A model generated the notes under the pieces. That model was not told where the DNA came from and did no database searches. It worked only from the letters and a program-made list of their open reading frames with translations. 64,000 bases of DNA from Anaspis maculata (taxonomy: Eukaryota > Arthropoda > Insecta > Coleoptera > Scraptiidae), in NCBI GenBank assembly GCA_949128115.1, contig OX421965.1:59886012-59950011 (forward strand), read 5' to 3'. This document shows positions 44,501-54,059 of this stretch, piece after piece. The position numbers were made by a program, and so were the translations under genes. Every line of letters starts with the position of its first letter. Within the stretch, counting starts at the first letter, position 1.

Positions 44501-47369
44501 GAAACTGTTGTTGTTTCGCCGGTCGTTGTTGGACCGTCGGTCACTTCAGTGGTTGTCGATTCTGACGTCGTAGTCGGCTCTGAGCTGGCTTCTTCTGTCG
44601 TTGTTGTGCCAGACGAAACTGTTGTTGTTCGCCGGTCGTTGTTGGACCGTCGGTCACTTCAGTGGTTGTCGATTCTGACGTCGTAGTCGGCTCTGAGCTG
44701 GCTTCTTCTGTCGTTGTTGTGCCAGACGAAACTGTTGTTGTTTCGCCGGTCGTTGTTGGACCGTCGGTCACTTCAGTGGTTGTCGATTCTGACGTCGTAG
44801 TCGGCTCTGAGCTGGCTTCTTCTGTCGTTGTTGTGCCAGACGAAACTGTTGTTGTTTCGCCGGTCGTTGTTGGACCGTCGGTCACTTCAGTGGTTGTCGA
44901 TTCTGACGTCGTAGTCGGCTCTGAGCTGGCTTCTTCTGTCGTTGTTGTGCCAGACGAAACTGTTGTTGTTTCGCCGGTCGTTGTTGGACCGTCGGTCACT
45001 TCAGTGGTTGTCGATTCTGACGTCGTAGTCGGCTCTGAGCTGGCTTCTTCTGTCGTTGTTGTGCCAGACGAAACTGTTGTTGTTTCGCCGGTCGTTGTTG
45101 GACCGTCGGTCACTTCAGTGGTTGTCGATTCTGACGTCGTAGTCGGCTCTGAGCTGGCTTCTTCTGTCGTTGTTGTGCCAGACGAAACTGTTGTTGTTTC
45201 GCCGGTCGTTGTTGGACCGTCGGTCACTTCAGTGGTTGTCGATTCTGACGTCGTAGTCGGCTCTGAGCTGGCTTCTTCTGTCGTTGTTGTGCCAGACGAA
45301 ACTGTTGTTGTTTCGCCGGTCGTTGTTGGACCGTCGGTCACTTCAGTGGTTGTCGATTCTGACGTCGTAGTCGGCTCTGAGCTGGCTTCTTCTGTCGTTG
45401 TTGTGCCAGACGAAACTGTTGTTGTTTCGCCGGTCGTTGTTGGACCGTCGGTCACTTCAGTGGTTGTCGATTCTGACGTCGTAGTCGGCTCTGAGCTGGC
45501 TTCTTCTGTCGTTGTTGTGCCAGACGAAACTGTTGTTGTTTCGCCGGTCGTTGTTGGACCGTCGGTCACTTCAGTGGTTGTCGATTCTGACGTCGTAGTC
45601 GGCTCTGAGCTGGCTTCTTCTGTCGTTGTTGTGCCAGACGAAACTGTTGTTGTTTCGCCGGTCGTTGTTGGACCGTCGGTCACTTCAGTGGTTGTCGATT
45701 CTGACGTCGTAGTCGGCTCTGAGCTGGCTTCTTCTGTCGTTGTTGTGCCAGACGAAACTGTTGTTGTTTCGCCGGTCGTTGTTGACCGTCGGTCACTTCA
45801 GTGGTTGTCGATTCTGACGTCGTAGTCGGCTCTGAGCTGGCTTCTTCTGTCGTTGTTGTGCCAGACGAAACTGTTGTTGTTTCGCCGGTCGTTGTTGGAC
45901 CGTCGGTCACTTCAGTGGTTGTCGATTCTGACGTCGTAGTCGGCTCTGAGCTGGCTTCTTCTGTCGTTGTTGTGCCAGACGAAACTGTTGTTGTTTCGCC
46001 GGTCGTTGTTGGACCGTCGGTCACTTCAGTGGTTGTCGATTCTGACGTCGTAGTCGGCTCTGAGCTGGCTTCTTCTGTCGTTGTTGTGCCAGACGAAACT
46101 GTTGTTGTTTCGCCGGTCGTTGTTGGACCGTCGGTCACTTCAGTGGTTGTCGATTCTGACGTCGTAGTCGGCTCTGAGCTGGCTTCTTCTGTCGTTGTTG
46201 TGCCAGACGAAACTGTTGTTGTTTCGCCGGTCGTTGTTGGACCGTCGGTCACTTCAGTGGTTGTCGATTCTGACGTCGTAGTCGGCTCTGAGCTGGCTTC
46301 TTCTGTCGTTGTTGTGCCAGACGAAACTGTTGTTGTTTCGCCGGTCGTTGTTGGACCGTCGGTCACTTCAGTGGTTGTCGATTCTGACGTCGTAGTCGGC
46401 TCTGAGCTGGCTTCTTCTGTCGTTGTTGTGCCAGACGAAACTGTTGTTGTTTCGCCGGTCGTTGTTGGACCGTCGGTCACTTCAGTGGTTGTCGATTCTG
46501 ACGTCGTAGTCGGCTCTGAGCTGGCTTCTTCTGTCGTTGTTGTGCCAGACGAAACTGTTGTTGTTTCGCCGGTCGTTGTTGGACCGTCGGTCACTTCAGT
46601 GGTTGTCGATTCTGACGTCGTAGTCGGCTCTGAGCTGGCTTCTTCTGTCGTTGTTGTGCCAGACGAAACTGTTGTTGTTTCGCCGGTCGTTGTTGGACCG
46701 TCGGTCACTTCAGTGGTTGTCGATTCTGACGTCGTAGTCGGCTCTGAGCTGGCTTCTTCTGTCGTTGTTGTGCCAGACGAAACTGTTGTTGTTTCGCCGG
46801 TCGTTGTTGGACCGTCGGTCACTTCAGTGGTTGTCGATTCTGACGTCGTAGTCGGCTCTGAGCTGGCTTCTTCTGTCGTTGTTGTGCCAGACGAAACTGT
46901 TGTTGTTTCGCCGGTCGTTGTTGGACCGTCGGTCACTTCAGTGGTTGTCGATTCTGACGTCGTGGTCGGCTCTGAGCTGGCTTCTTCTGTCGTTGTTGTG
47001 CCAGACGAAACTGTTGTTGTTTTGCCGGCGTTATCAGTCGTAGATGTCGGAGTTGGGGTAGTGGTTACCATAGAACTGGCAGTTTCTGTCGTTGTGTAAA
47101 CCCATGGTTCATCGCATTCCAAATCTGAATTGTCATTGCAAACCAATCCAGGCGGACACTGTTGTGGTTGCCCAATCACCCATGTTGCGTTTCCAACTTC
47201 TACGCATTGGTAGAAGTGAGTTTCATCATAACAGACGAAACCTTTATTATGGCAATCTATTATTTCAATTGCTATCACTTGGTATACCTGCGAAACAATA
47301 ATGTTCATTTTCAGTGGTATACTTTTGCTTTCAAATGAACACAATTAAATTGATGATGATAGTTCTCAT
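32562..47369 (-). CDS. Mucin B: giant repeat mucin with CBM14 domains, about 4,917 aa
   Basis: The main exon is 32562-47287 after the acceptor TTTCGCAG. The best first exon is 47343-47369 (MRTIIINLI, phase 0, 55-bp intron, weak GTGTTC donor); an unspliced start at 47308 (MNIIVSQ) is the alternative. Residues about 21-67 form a six-cysteine module (spacing C6C8C15C5C7C). A short linker, 120 tandem 38-residue units (about 128-4,687) and three CBM14 domains (about 4,729-4,910) follow, ending in an acidic tail. Each unit has 17 Thr, 6 Ser, 7 acidic residues and no Lys, Arg, Cys or aromatic. Three 1-bp changes break the frame at 38602-38604, 44628-44629 and 45784; correcting them gives 4,909 codons exactly, so they look like assembly errors, though a pseudogene is not excluded. 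Expected role: heavily O-glycosylated, chitin-anchored gel-forming mucin. Confidence 0.85.
38602..38604 (-). other. Frame-breaking insertion, GG to GGG
   Basis: All other units read GTTGGACC here; this one reads GTTGGGACC. It splits the mucin B frame near its last third. Confidence 0.9.
44628..44629 (-). other. Frame-breaking deletion, TTT to TT
   Basis: All other units read GTTTCGCC or a substituted variant of the same length; this one reads GTTCGCC, shifting the mucin B frame by -1. Confidence 0.9.
45784..45784 (-). other. Frame-breaking deletion, GG to G
   Basis: This unit reads GTTGACC where all others have GTTGGACC, shifting the mucin B frame by -1. Confidence 0.9.
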
Positions 47370-48050
47370 TTGTCAAATGCATAGAGGTTGAATGTTCCCG
47401 ATTTCAATGGCACAGATTGAAATTGGTTGGCACCTAAAGTGTTACTCCAGTAGATCCAGTGCCTCCTCAGCATATAGGTGTGATATACTAGTTTCTTGAT
47501 TAGTATAACAATTTCACGGCATTCTTCATTTGAGCAAGCTATGAAAAAATACGTTACGTTGACATGCATGATGAAAAGCCGCCAACCATGGTAGAGACGA
47601 TGATCTCCATTGTCGACCACATCAACTTCCACTGTAGGCGGGCTCACGTGTATCGCGCACATACTTATCGCGTCGAGATGACGGTGACAGTTGTCAAATC
47701 ATATATAGCACATCCTTCACAGTGCACATCTATCAAGACATCTATGTAGATATATTTAGTTAGTGGTTACCATTCGTTCCAACACAATACATTTTTTCCA
47801 TAGCTTGCTCTAATGGAGAAATCCGTGAAATGGATTATATGAGACTAATCATCATACTGAAATAAATCGAATGGATGTAACACTGAATGAAAGACTTCTG
47901 GCCCAAAAAAAATCAAATTTTACCACCGAGAAAATCAATTTTCCAGCAGAACAATTATTCGAATCGGAAGTCATTATTTAAATGAGCTTGATAAATTTGT
48001 GTCAAGAAAAACGTTTTAGGTCTTCGCATAAAAGGCCGTATCAATCAAAG
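47370..48050. other. Upstream region of mucin B, no gene recognised
   Basis: It contains an alternative first-exon candidate (ATG at 47662, followed after five codons by the good donor GTGAGC) preceded by a TATATATG at about 47704-47711. The 98-aa minus-strand ORF here has no recognised domain. The true promoter and exon 1 cannot be settled from sequence alone. Confidence 0.3.
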
Positions 48051-48059
48051 AGTATTTGC

Positions 48060-48640
48060 TAAGAAGTATCTATTAAGGGAAATTTCCTTAGAAACTGAAA
48101 GGGGGAGTAAAAGAAAATGCTTTTGAGCGCATTTTGTCTGTCCGTCTGTGGTCTGTTGTCTGTGGATGTCTGTCCGTCTGTCCGTCTTGTGGTTAAACTC
48201 CTACCAAACGAAAAGTCGTAAAGGTATCGGGTTTTTTGCAAATTAATGCTGACTGTCCGCGGATGGGAATAGGCACAAAAAATATTTCATTAGTCCACAC
48301 GATTGCAAGAAAAAAATTGAAATGTTTCAAAAGTCGGTATTCAACGCCATACGGTGTGAACTTCTACATCGAGGAATCTTGCGAACCGTTCTAGATACAT
48401 GCTTGCATGCAGCGAACGAAATATGCACAAATTATTGGAGACATTTTTAATGAAAGAACCATTTTGATTCCTTTATTGCAATAGAAGATACAATTTTTTT
48501 AAGAAAAGGTTTCGCGTCGCGATTCTACATTTTTCGGTATTTAACGCTACAGTGTGAACTTCTACATCGAGGAATCTTGCAAACCGTTCTAGATACATGC
48601 ATAGATCCAGCGAACGGAAGATGCAGAAAGAAATGAAGAA
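48060..48640. repeat. Dispersed repeat with GTCTGTCCGTCTG tract and two direct copies
   Basis: A CTGTCCGTCTG-rich tract at 48135-48188 is followed by two direct copies (about 48328-48425 and 48537-48620) of a block containing GGTGTGAACTTCTACATCGA and ACCGTTCTAGATACATGC. The same family occurs inverted at 51780-51958 continuing at 52636-52790, split there by a hAT element. Confidence 0.65.
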
Positions 48641-49972
48641 ATTTTTAGTAAAAAAATCAACCTGATTGATTCATTTTCAAGAAAGATATCTCTATTTTTA
48701 TGCGGAATCTATACTTGCACTTATATGCGGATGCGATTTTCAAGTCGCGGTGATGCGGTTCAGCAAGCTGCTTCTGGCTCCGTGCTTGTGATCGATATAG
48801 GTATTATTTTTACTTATATGACATTTTCTAGTTTTGGTTGATATTATTCTGTGGTTTTCATTTATTATTGACTACTCGTGTTTTCATAAAGATTGGTGAT
48901 TTCTTGTGGTACTTTTGGGACAATCTGTCTACAGGTAACAGTGAACAGTGTACTCATCTGTACTCCGAAAATGCGCTCATGAGACTCACCCCCGTGAGGA
49001 CTTTGCTACTTGTTTTAATTATACGACCCAATAAAACTGCTGGACATTCAAAATGGTTTGAATTTGAAGGTAATAACTTTTGATTGCCGATTGCGATTTT
49101 CATTTTGTTTACTGCGTTTATTAGCTTCATCTTTCGCTAACCGATCCTGTGATAATGAATGTTGACAAACTTCATGTAAAACTTTCAAAACGGTTTTGGA
49201 ATCACCAAGACTGGAAGTCTAATACTGATATGTTGAATGCTACTTTGAGAAACCCAGGCATGGCACAACCACAAGAAGTAAAACCTCCAGAAGACCTCAA
49301 CTCATTGGGAAACTGAAGTTCTACATCGTTAGCATGTTCATTAGCTTGAACTTGCAAATAGAACATGTTCCACATCTGAAATTCTGATGAAATTTTGACG
49401 TTATTCAACGTAAGAAAAACAGGCTGCGACAATCACTTGAAAAAGTGCTCCCTGCTTGACTTTACACCAAATATTCGGGTTGTGTTGAGAGTAAAATTGT
49501 TCTGAACTGTTGTTAGAACAATCTTGCTCAATGTCATCATCAATCCATTTATCAGAAGTAACTTAATCTCGCATGCCAACAAGGCAAATCTGTAACATTC
49601 AACATAAAAATCTATATTTCCAGTGTTAAAACTTCCAATCTCGGTGATTCCAAAATCGTTACGACACAAAACATCACACTTCATGATTTTTGTGTTAGAA
49701 TATGAAAAACTATTTTTTTTTTTTTGGCAAATGGGGGTACGATGAAGTCGGTGCAATTTTGCAGCATTTTACGTACCCATCACCCTGTAGAAGTTTTACA
49801 TGAAGTTTTTTGACATTCGCTATTACAGGATAGGTTACAAAAGCATTGGGCTAATTAACGCAATAGACAAAATGGAGATCGCATTCGGCAAACGAAACTT
49901 ATTGGCCTTCAAAGTCCAACCATTTTTCGATACCGACAACTTCGTTGTCCAGCAGTGTATGTGTGTTAGGAT
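48641..49972. other. Intergenic, no gene recognised
   Basis: Short ORFs only. GGAATCACCAAGACTGGAAG at 49199 and the region to 49800 share inverted stretches (TTCATGTAAAACTT near 49173 and TTTTACATGAAG near 49795), suggesting another inverted-repeat element of about 650 bp. Confidence 0.35.
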
Positions 49973-51086
49973 CTCATAAATGGAAACATTTGAAATGGAG
50001 AAGGAGCTGGTGCCTCAAAATTTACGTCATAAGGTACATGATTTTAACCCTGTAGGTCTAATGTGCGTTGATAAGGTTGTTAAAAATTGCTTTGTCTTAC
50101 ATGTCAGACCGGGGGCTTTGGGCCGATATAGGCTTGTCAATTTTCAAAAAATGTCAAAAATCCACGTCATAAGGTACATGGATGGGCGCTTTCCATTTAA
50201 AACATTTGTGTCGGTTTGTGTCAGCTTGTGTTAGCTTGTGTCGATGAGACAAAGGAGATCAAATGGAACGCATTTGTGTCGATTTGTGTCGACACAAGTC
50301 GACTTGTGTCGGTAAATGGAAAACGCCCAATGAAACCAACGGGTTTTTGTGTGGGAACATCCCCTTGATCAAAAATCGAGTCATAAGACAAAATGTTTGG
50401 GGGCTCTTGGTCCATAAGACAAGTTTGAAATCGTCAATAAGGGCCACAATTTACCTCCTCCTGAAGACTTCTCCATTGACATAATTTCAGGAATGAAAAA
50501 CGATTCTTTCATGATTTTTTACGCAGGTTTCGAATCTGTCCACGAAAATTTTTGATGGTACATCGCTTACAGGGTGCAACATCGAAAAATTTTTCTCAAA
50601 TCGTACACCCTGTATTTTAATACGGAAATCGATTCCATCTTTCATCCTGATTACAAATATATATCACACTTAGTGGGTTAGTCAACAAAACGCCTGTGAA
50701 AAAAATGATAAATTTTGGTCCTCTTTTGAAAATTTCAAACTTGTCTTATGGACCGAAAGCCCCCAAAAATTTTGTCTAACGACCAGATTTTCGATCAAGG
50801 GGATGTTCCCACACAAAATCCAGTTAGTTTCATTCATGTACCTTATGACGTAAATTTTTGGCCATTTTTTCGAAAATTGACAAGCTCATACCAGCCTAAA
50901 GCCCCCGGTCTGACATGTGAGACAAAGCAATTTTTAATAGGCTTATCAACGCACATTAGACCTACAGGGTTAAAATCATGTACCTTATGACGTAAGTTTT
51001 GAGGCACCAGCTCCCTGTCCAAAAGAGAACGTCAGCTTAAATTTAAATAAGAACACTGTCAGTGTCAAAGTGTTTCCATTTATGAG
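49973..51086. mobile_element. Foldback-like element with about 400-bp arms
   Basis: The left arm begins CTCATAAATGGAAACA and the right arm ends with its inverse. Shared inner landmarks are ACGTCATAAGGTACATG (present twice per arm), GACATGT, GATCAAGGGGATGTTCCC-type sequence and CTTGTCTTATGGACC. The left arm carries an extra MITE (50184-50328) that the right arm lacks, which defines the insertion exactly. No transposase. Confidence 0.75.
50184..50328. mobile_element. MITE, GGGCGCTTTCC family, copy 1
   Basis: 145 bp with inverted ends GGGCGCTTTCCATTT and AAATGGAAAACGCCC. The interior is rich in GTGTCG/CGACAC palindromes. The opposite arm of the host foldback element shows the empty site, supporting insertion. 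A second copy, inverted, is at 57747-57894. Confidence 0.8.
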
Positions 51087-51958
51087 CTCGTAACTGTACC
51101 TATACTTAGTAGGTATAAATTTTCTCACCAAATTAAATAATAATATCCATAATAGTAGTTTCATCTTTTAATGTCACATATCACCTAGTTACTAGTTGAA
51201 AATTTGCAGTATGTAACTTTTTATGTATTAAAAATAATTCAACTCCCCCACTTTGCTAAAGAATTGATCTCGCTATTGTGTTCTCTAATCGTTTGATAAA
51301 TATAGCTTTTGAAAGAGTCCTTCTTATCTTGTATTTGCGATCTTTTTATTTTAGAGAAAATTCGTAATTCTTGGATAACATATGTATAGGTACCCACTTC
51401 AATGTTTAGGTAAATTTGAAAGAAGTTTTAGTTACTGTTTTATAAATATTTACTTCAGTTTTTGTACAAAGCTCAACTCATTGCATAAAAATAAACAGTC
51501 AGTTTCTTGGCCATCTAAAGCCATTAGGGTGCGTACAGACCTGAGCGTTTGCTCGCTCACGAACGTTTGTTCGGACCGAATTGTGCGTCGTGAACATGAG
51601 TTTTTGCCTCTAAACGCGCTGTTGGTCGGCTCGATACTAAGTTGGAGCTGAGACCGTCGTAAGTGCGGTTACCATAGCAACGGCGGATACCAACCAATCA
51701 GACCGCTGTATTTGACGAGTTACGCCGTCCTAAACTTTGCGCCTGCAAAGGAATCTAAATGATTCTCCCACTAAAAATGTATTCATCAATTTTCGCATAT
51801 TTCGTTCGCTGCATATATGCATGTATCTAGAACGGTTCGCAAGATTCCTCGATACAGAAGTTCACACCGTAGCGTTGAATACCGACTTTTTAAACATTTT
51901 AATTTTGTTTCTTGCAATCGTGCGGTCTTAACAAATATTTTTTGTGCCGATTCCCATC

Positions 51959-52635
51959 TAGGGTTGCCAGACGTCCTGGATTTCGCAAGACGTCCTGGAT
52001 TCAGCCTTAAAATTTTGCGTTCTTCCTAAGACCTCCGCAGGGCGCTAAATGTCCTGTATTTTTTAAACAAAGCTCTTCTGTATTTTTAATATACAGTTCC
52101 GAATTATTTGTGAGTATTCTCAACATTTTTTTCCCGGAGCTGCTACATCGTCTGTCTTTTTAAACATTATAAAATTTGTTCTTTCGATTTATGCCTCGAA
52201 TGCCGATTCCAAAAGACTGTTCCCGTCTCGGTTCTCGGTGTGTACTGCTCTTGGACAGATGCTCGGAATAGACTTCTACTTGACCATGTGAAATCGGAGC
52301 TACAAATAAAAACTAATTTCAATATGTCGTACAAAGAATTTGATCACTTCGCATTGAAGAATAAAAATGTTCTTGAGGCGGTAAAGTCTGAACAAAAATA
52401 CATTTCTAAAAATAGAGATGTTTGAGCTTTTTTTTTTGTTTCTAAATTTTTGCGAATTTCTTAATCCTTTTATACATTTGAGTTTATTTTGATTTTGAAT
52501 AAAGATTCATTATATTGAAGCTTAGGTATATTGTAATTGATCATTAGTTTCAAAAGTCCTGTTTTTTCGACGTATCAGTTCTGATTTTTTGAAGCTTATG
52601 TCCTGGAAATCCAATTTTTGCATCTGGCAACCCTA
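51959..52635 (+). mobile_element. Internally deleted hAT element with transposase tail
   Basis: It starts TAGGGTTGCCAGA, ends TCTGGCAACCCTA (perfect 13-bp inverted repeat) and is flanked by 8-bp duplications TTCCCATC (51951-51958 and 52636-52643). Removing it rejoins the host repeat copy seen at 48.2 kb (TGGGAATAGGCAC, inverted). The plus-strand stretch 52290-52425 reads like the end of a hAT transposase dimerisation region. This makes it a deletion derivative of an autonomous hAT element. Confidence 0.9.
52240..52425 (+). pseudogene. hAT transposase C-terminal remnant
   Basis: The segment ELQIKTNFNMSYKEFDHFAL followed by KNKNVL and SEQKY resembles the C-terminal end of hAT transposases, where a conserved (L/V)N-sC-eF-LL-SSEKY pattern is usual (known). 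There is no BED finger and no DDE core. It agrees with the terminal repeats and 8-bp duplication of the host element. Confidence 0.6.
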
Positions 52636-54059
52636 TTCCCATCGGCAGACAATCAGCATTAATTTGCAAAAAATCTGATATCAACTGCAAGACGGACAGA
52701 CAGACAGACAGACGGACATCAAAGCGCGGCCTCGAGCGCGGCTAATAGCGTATTTCCTACGAAAATGCGCTAAAAAGATACGTTTGTGCGCGAGCAAATG
52801 TTCAGATCTGTATGCAATTTTAAGGCTCATTCACATAGAACCTAACTGTGCCCGTAACTATAGGTGGCGCTAACGGTAGTGTAGAAGTTTGGACCTGTAC
52901 CAATACGTGGGGCCGAAAGCACGACGAAAGAAAAAGTGCGTTCAGTCCAAGGAGGTTAGAATATAAGGAGGGAACGTAACCCAGCTTGTAGGCGAGGAAA
53001 TTTGATGCGGAACGGGGTGAGGGGAAATCATGTATTTGAGTATGCAACCCGTAAGTTATGAACCACCCGAAGGCACACGAATCACAGAGGTCTATCCCAC
53101 AGAATTATACAGCAAAGTGACAGCATATCATTCGTTTTTGTGGTTAAAATTTTTCATTTGTCAGTTTCGCTCTTCAATGTGGCATTTTCAATCGCTATTG
53201 AGATTTTTGAATGTGAAAACCACAGCGATCGCCGTTTAGAGATAGTTTTTCCAAGCAGAAGAAATTAGAATCCAATCCAAATTAGAAAATACTGTTGCAC
53301 AAGTAAGTGAACCTGGAACAATAAATTTTGAAGTTACGAATATGCCCAATTCAAGATTTGCAGCTCCAAATGATTTGATTGTATCCTCTACGACGTGTGC
53401 CCCTGTCCAGTGCCGAATTAAAAAGGACATAACCGCCTTGCAAACTCATGGAAGACCAAACAAATGAAAAGCTCGAGCAAGCCAAAGTATGCCTCCTGCA
53501 CTGCCCAGTGCACAGCTGCTGTGTACCTACCTATTTAAGTACAGTTACCAATATTGTGCGTACGGACCTACGTGTGTGTTGTACTAGTGTGCACCTACAC
53601 TGGATAATTCATACTTATAAAATGGAACCAAGTCAATTAGGTAATTGAGAGTCAAAAATGCCACAAAATTTTGATAATATTGGTTTTATCTTTTCAAATT
53701 CAAGGATGCCTATTTTTGGATTTCACATGCACGATCGAAGAGCCTACTGCCTTTTACTCAAGAAGAAAGTGAACAAAGAAAAAAGTCACTTGAAGTATGA
53801 GCGCCTCGACCCAGTCAACCTTCAAGTTCTTTTGTGCATGGGTGATGATTTGATGAAATGGATATGATGTGAGGCTTAGCTTTAGGAGGCCTAGATCTTA
53901 GTTTAGAGCACCACGATGAAAGGCATTAAAAAACCACAGAATAATGATGAATCAGAAGAACGATACTGCTTGGCCCAAAAATTATTATTGAAACTTGAGT
54001 AAATCTCTTTGAAAATTTACAATTGAAAATAACTTTTCCATATTCAGGATCTCTGAACC

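Larger units (their letters stand above)
33220..47025 (-). repeat. Coding tandem array: 120 x 114 bp
   Basis: The landmark TTGGACCGTCGGTCA occurs from 33242 to 46921. The distance, corrected by the net -1 of three indels, is 13,680 bp, which is exactly 120 x 114. Unit length never varies otherwise. Substitutions are concentrated at 33.2-36.5 kb (for example GGGCTGG for GAGCTGG at 33631, 34657, 35341 and 36253). From 36.5 to 46.9 kb I found only isolated ones (38732 and 46963) plus the three indels. Confidence 0.95.
51526..52819. mobile_element. TIR element (AGGGTGCGTACAGAC) carrying nested repeats
   Basis: AGGGTGCGTACAGACCTGAG at 51526 is an imperfect inverse of the 52797-52819 end, and the TTTGCTCGC/GCGAGCAAA blocks just inside also pair. 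Inside lie an inverted copy of the 48-kb repeat family (51780-51958 plus 52644-52790) and, within that, a hAT element (51959-52635). Boundaries are approximate. Confidence 0.5.

Noticed and set aside
32562..45683. Three separate genes starting with Met-Thr-Asp-Gly-Pro inside the mucin B array
   Set aside because: These starts are alternative codons (GTG) at unit boundaries created by the single-base frame breaks; nothing distinguishes them from the other 117 units.
33220..47025. CRISPR-like or satellite array
   Set aside because: The regular 114-bp units have no spacers and are an open coding frame within a spliced gene with conserved ends.
33262..47099. Plus-strand ORFs of 1,791, 2,042, 387 and 432 codons opposite mucin B
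   Set aside because: They are the shadow of the 114-bp unit and break at the same three indels; no start context, no domain.
47366..47662. 98-aa minus-strand ORF upstream of mucin B
   Set aside because: No domain or conserved feature; only its first codons are of interest as a possible first exon.
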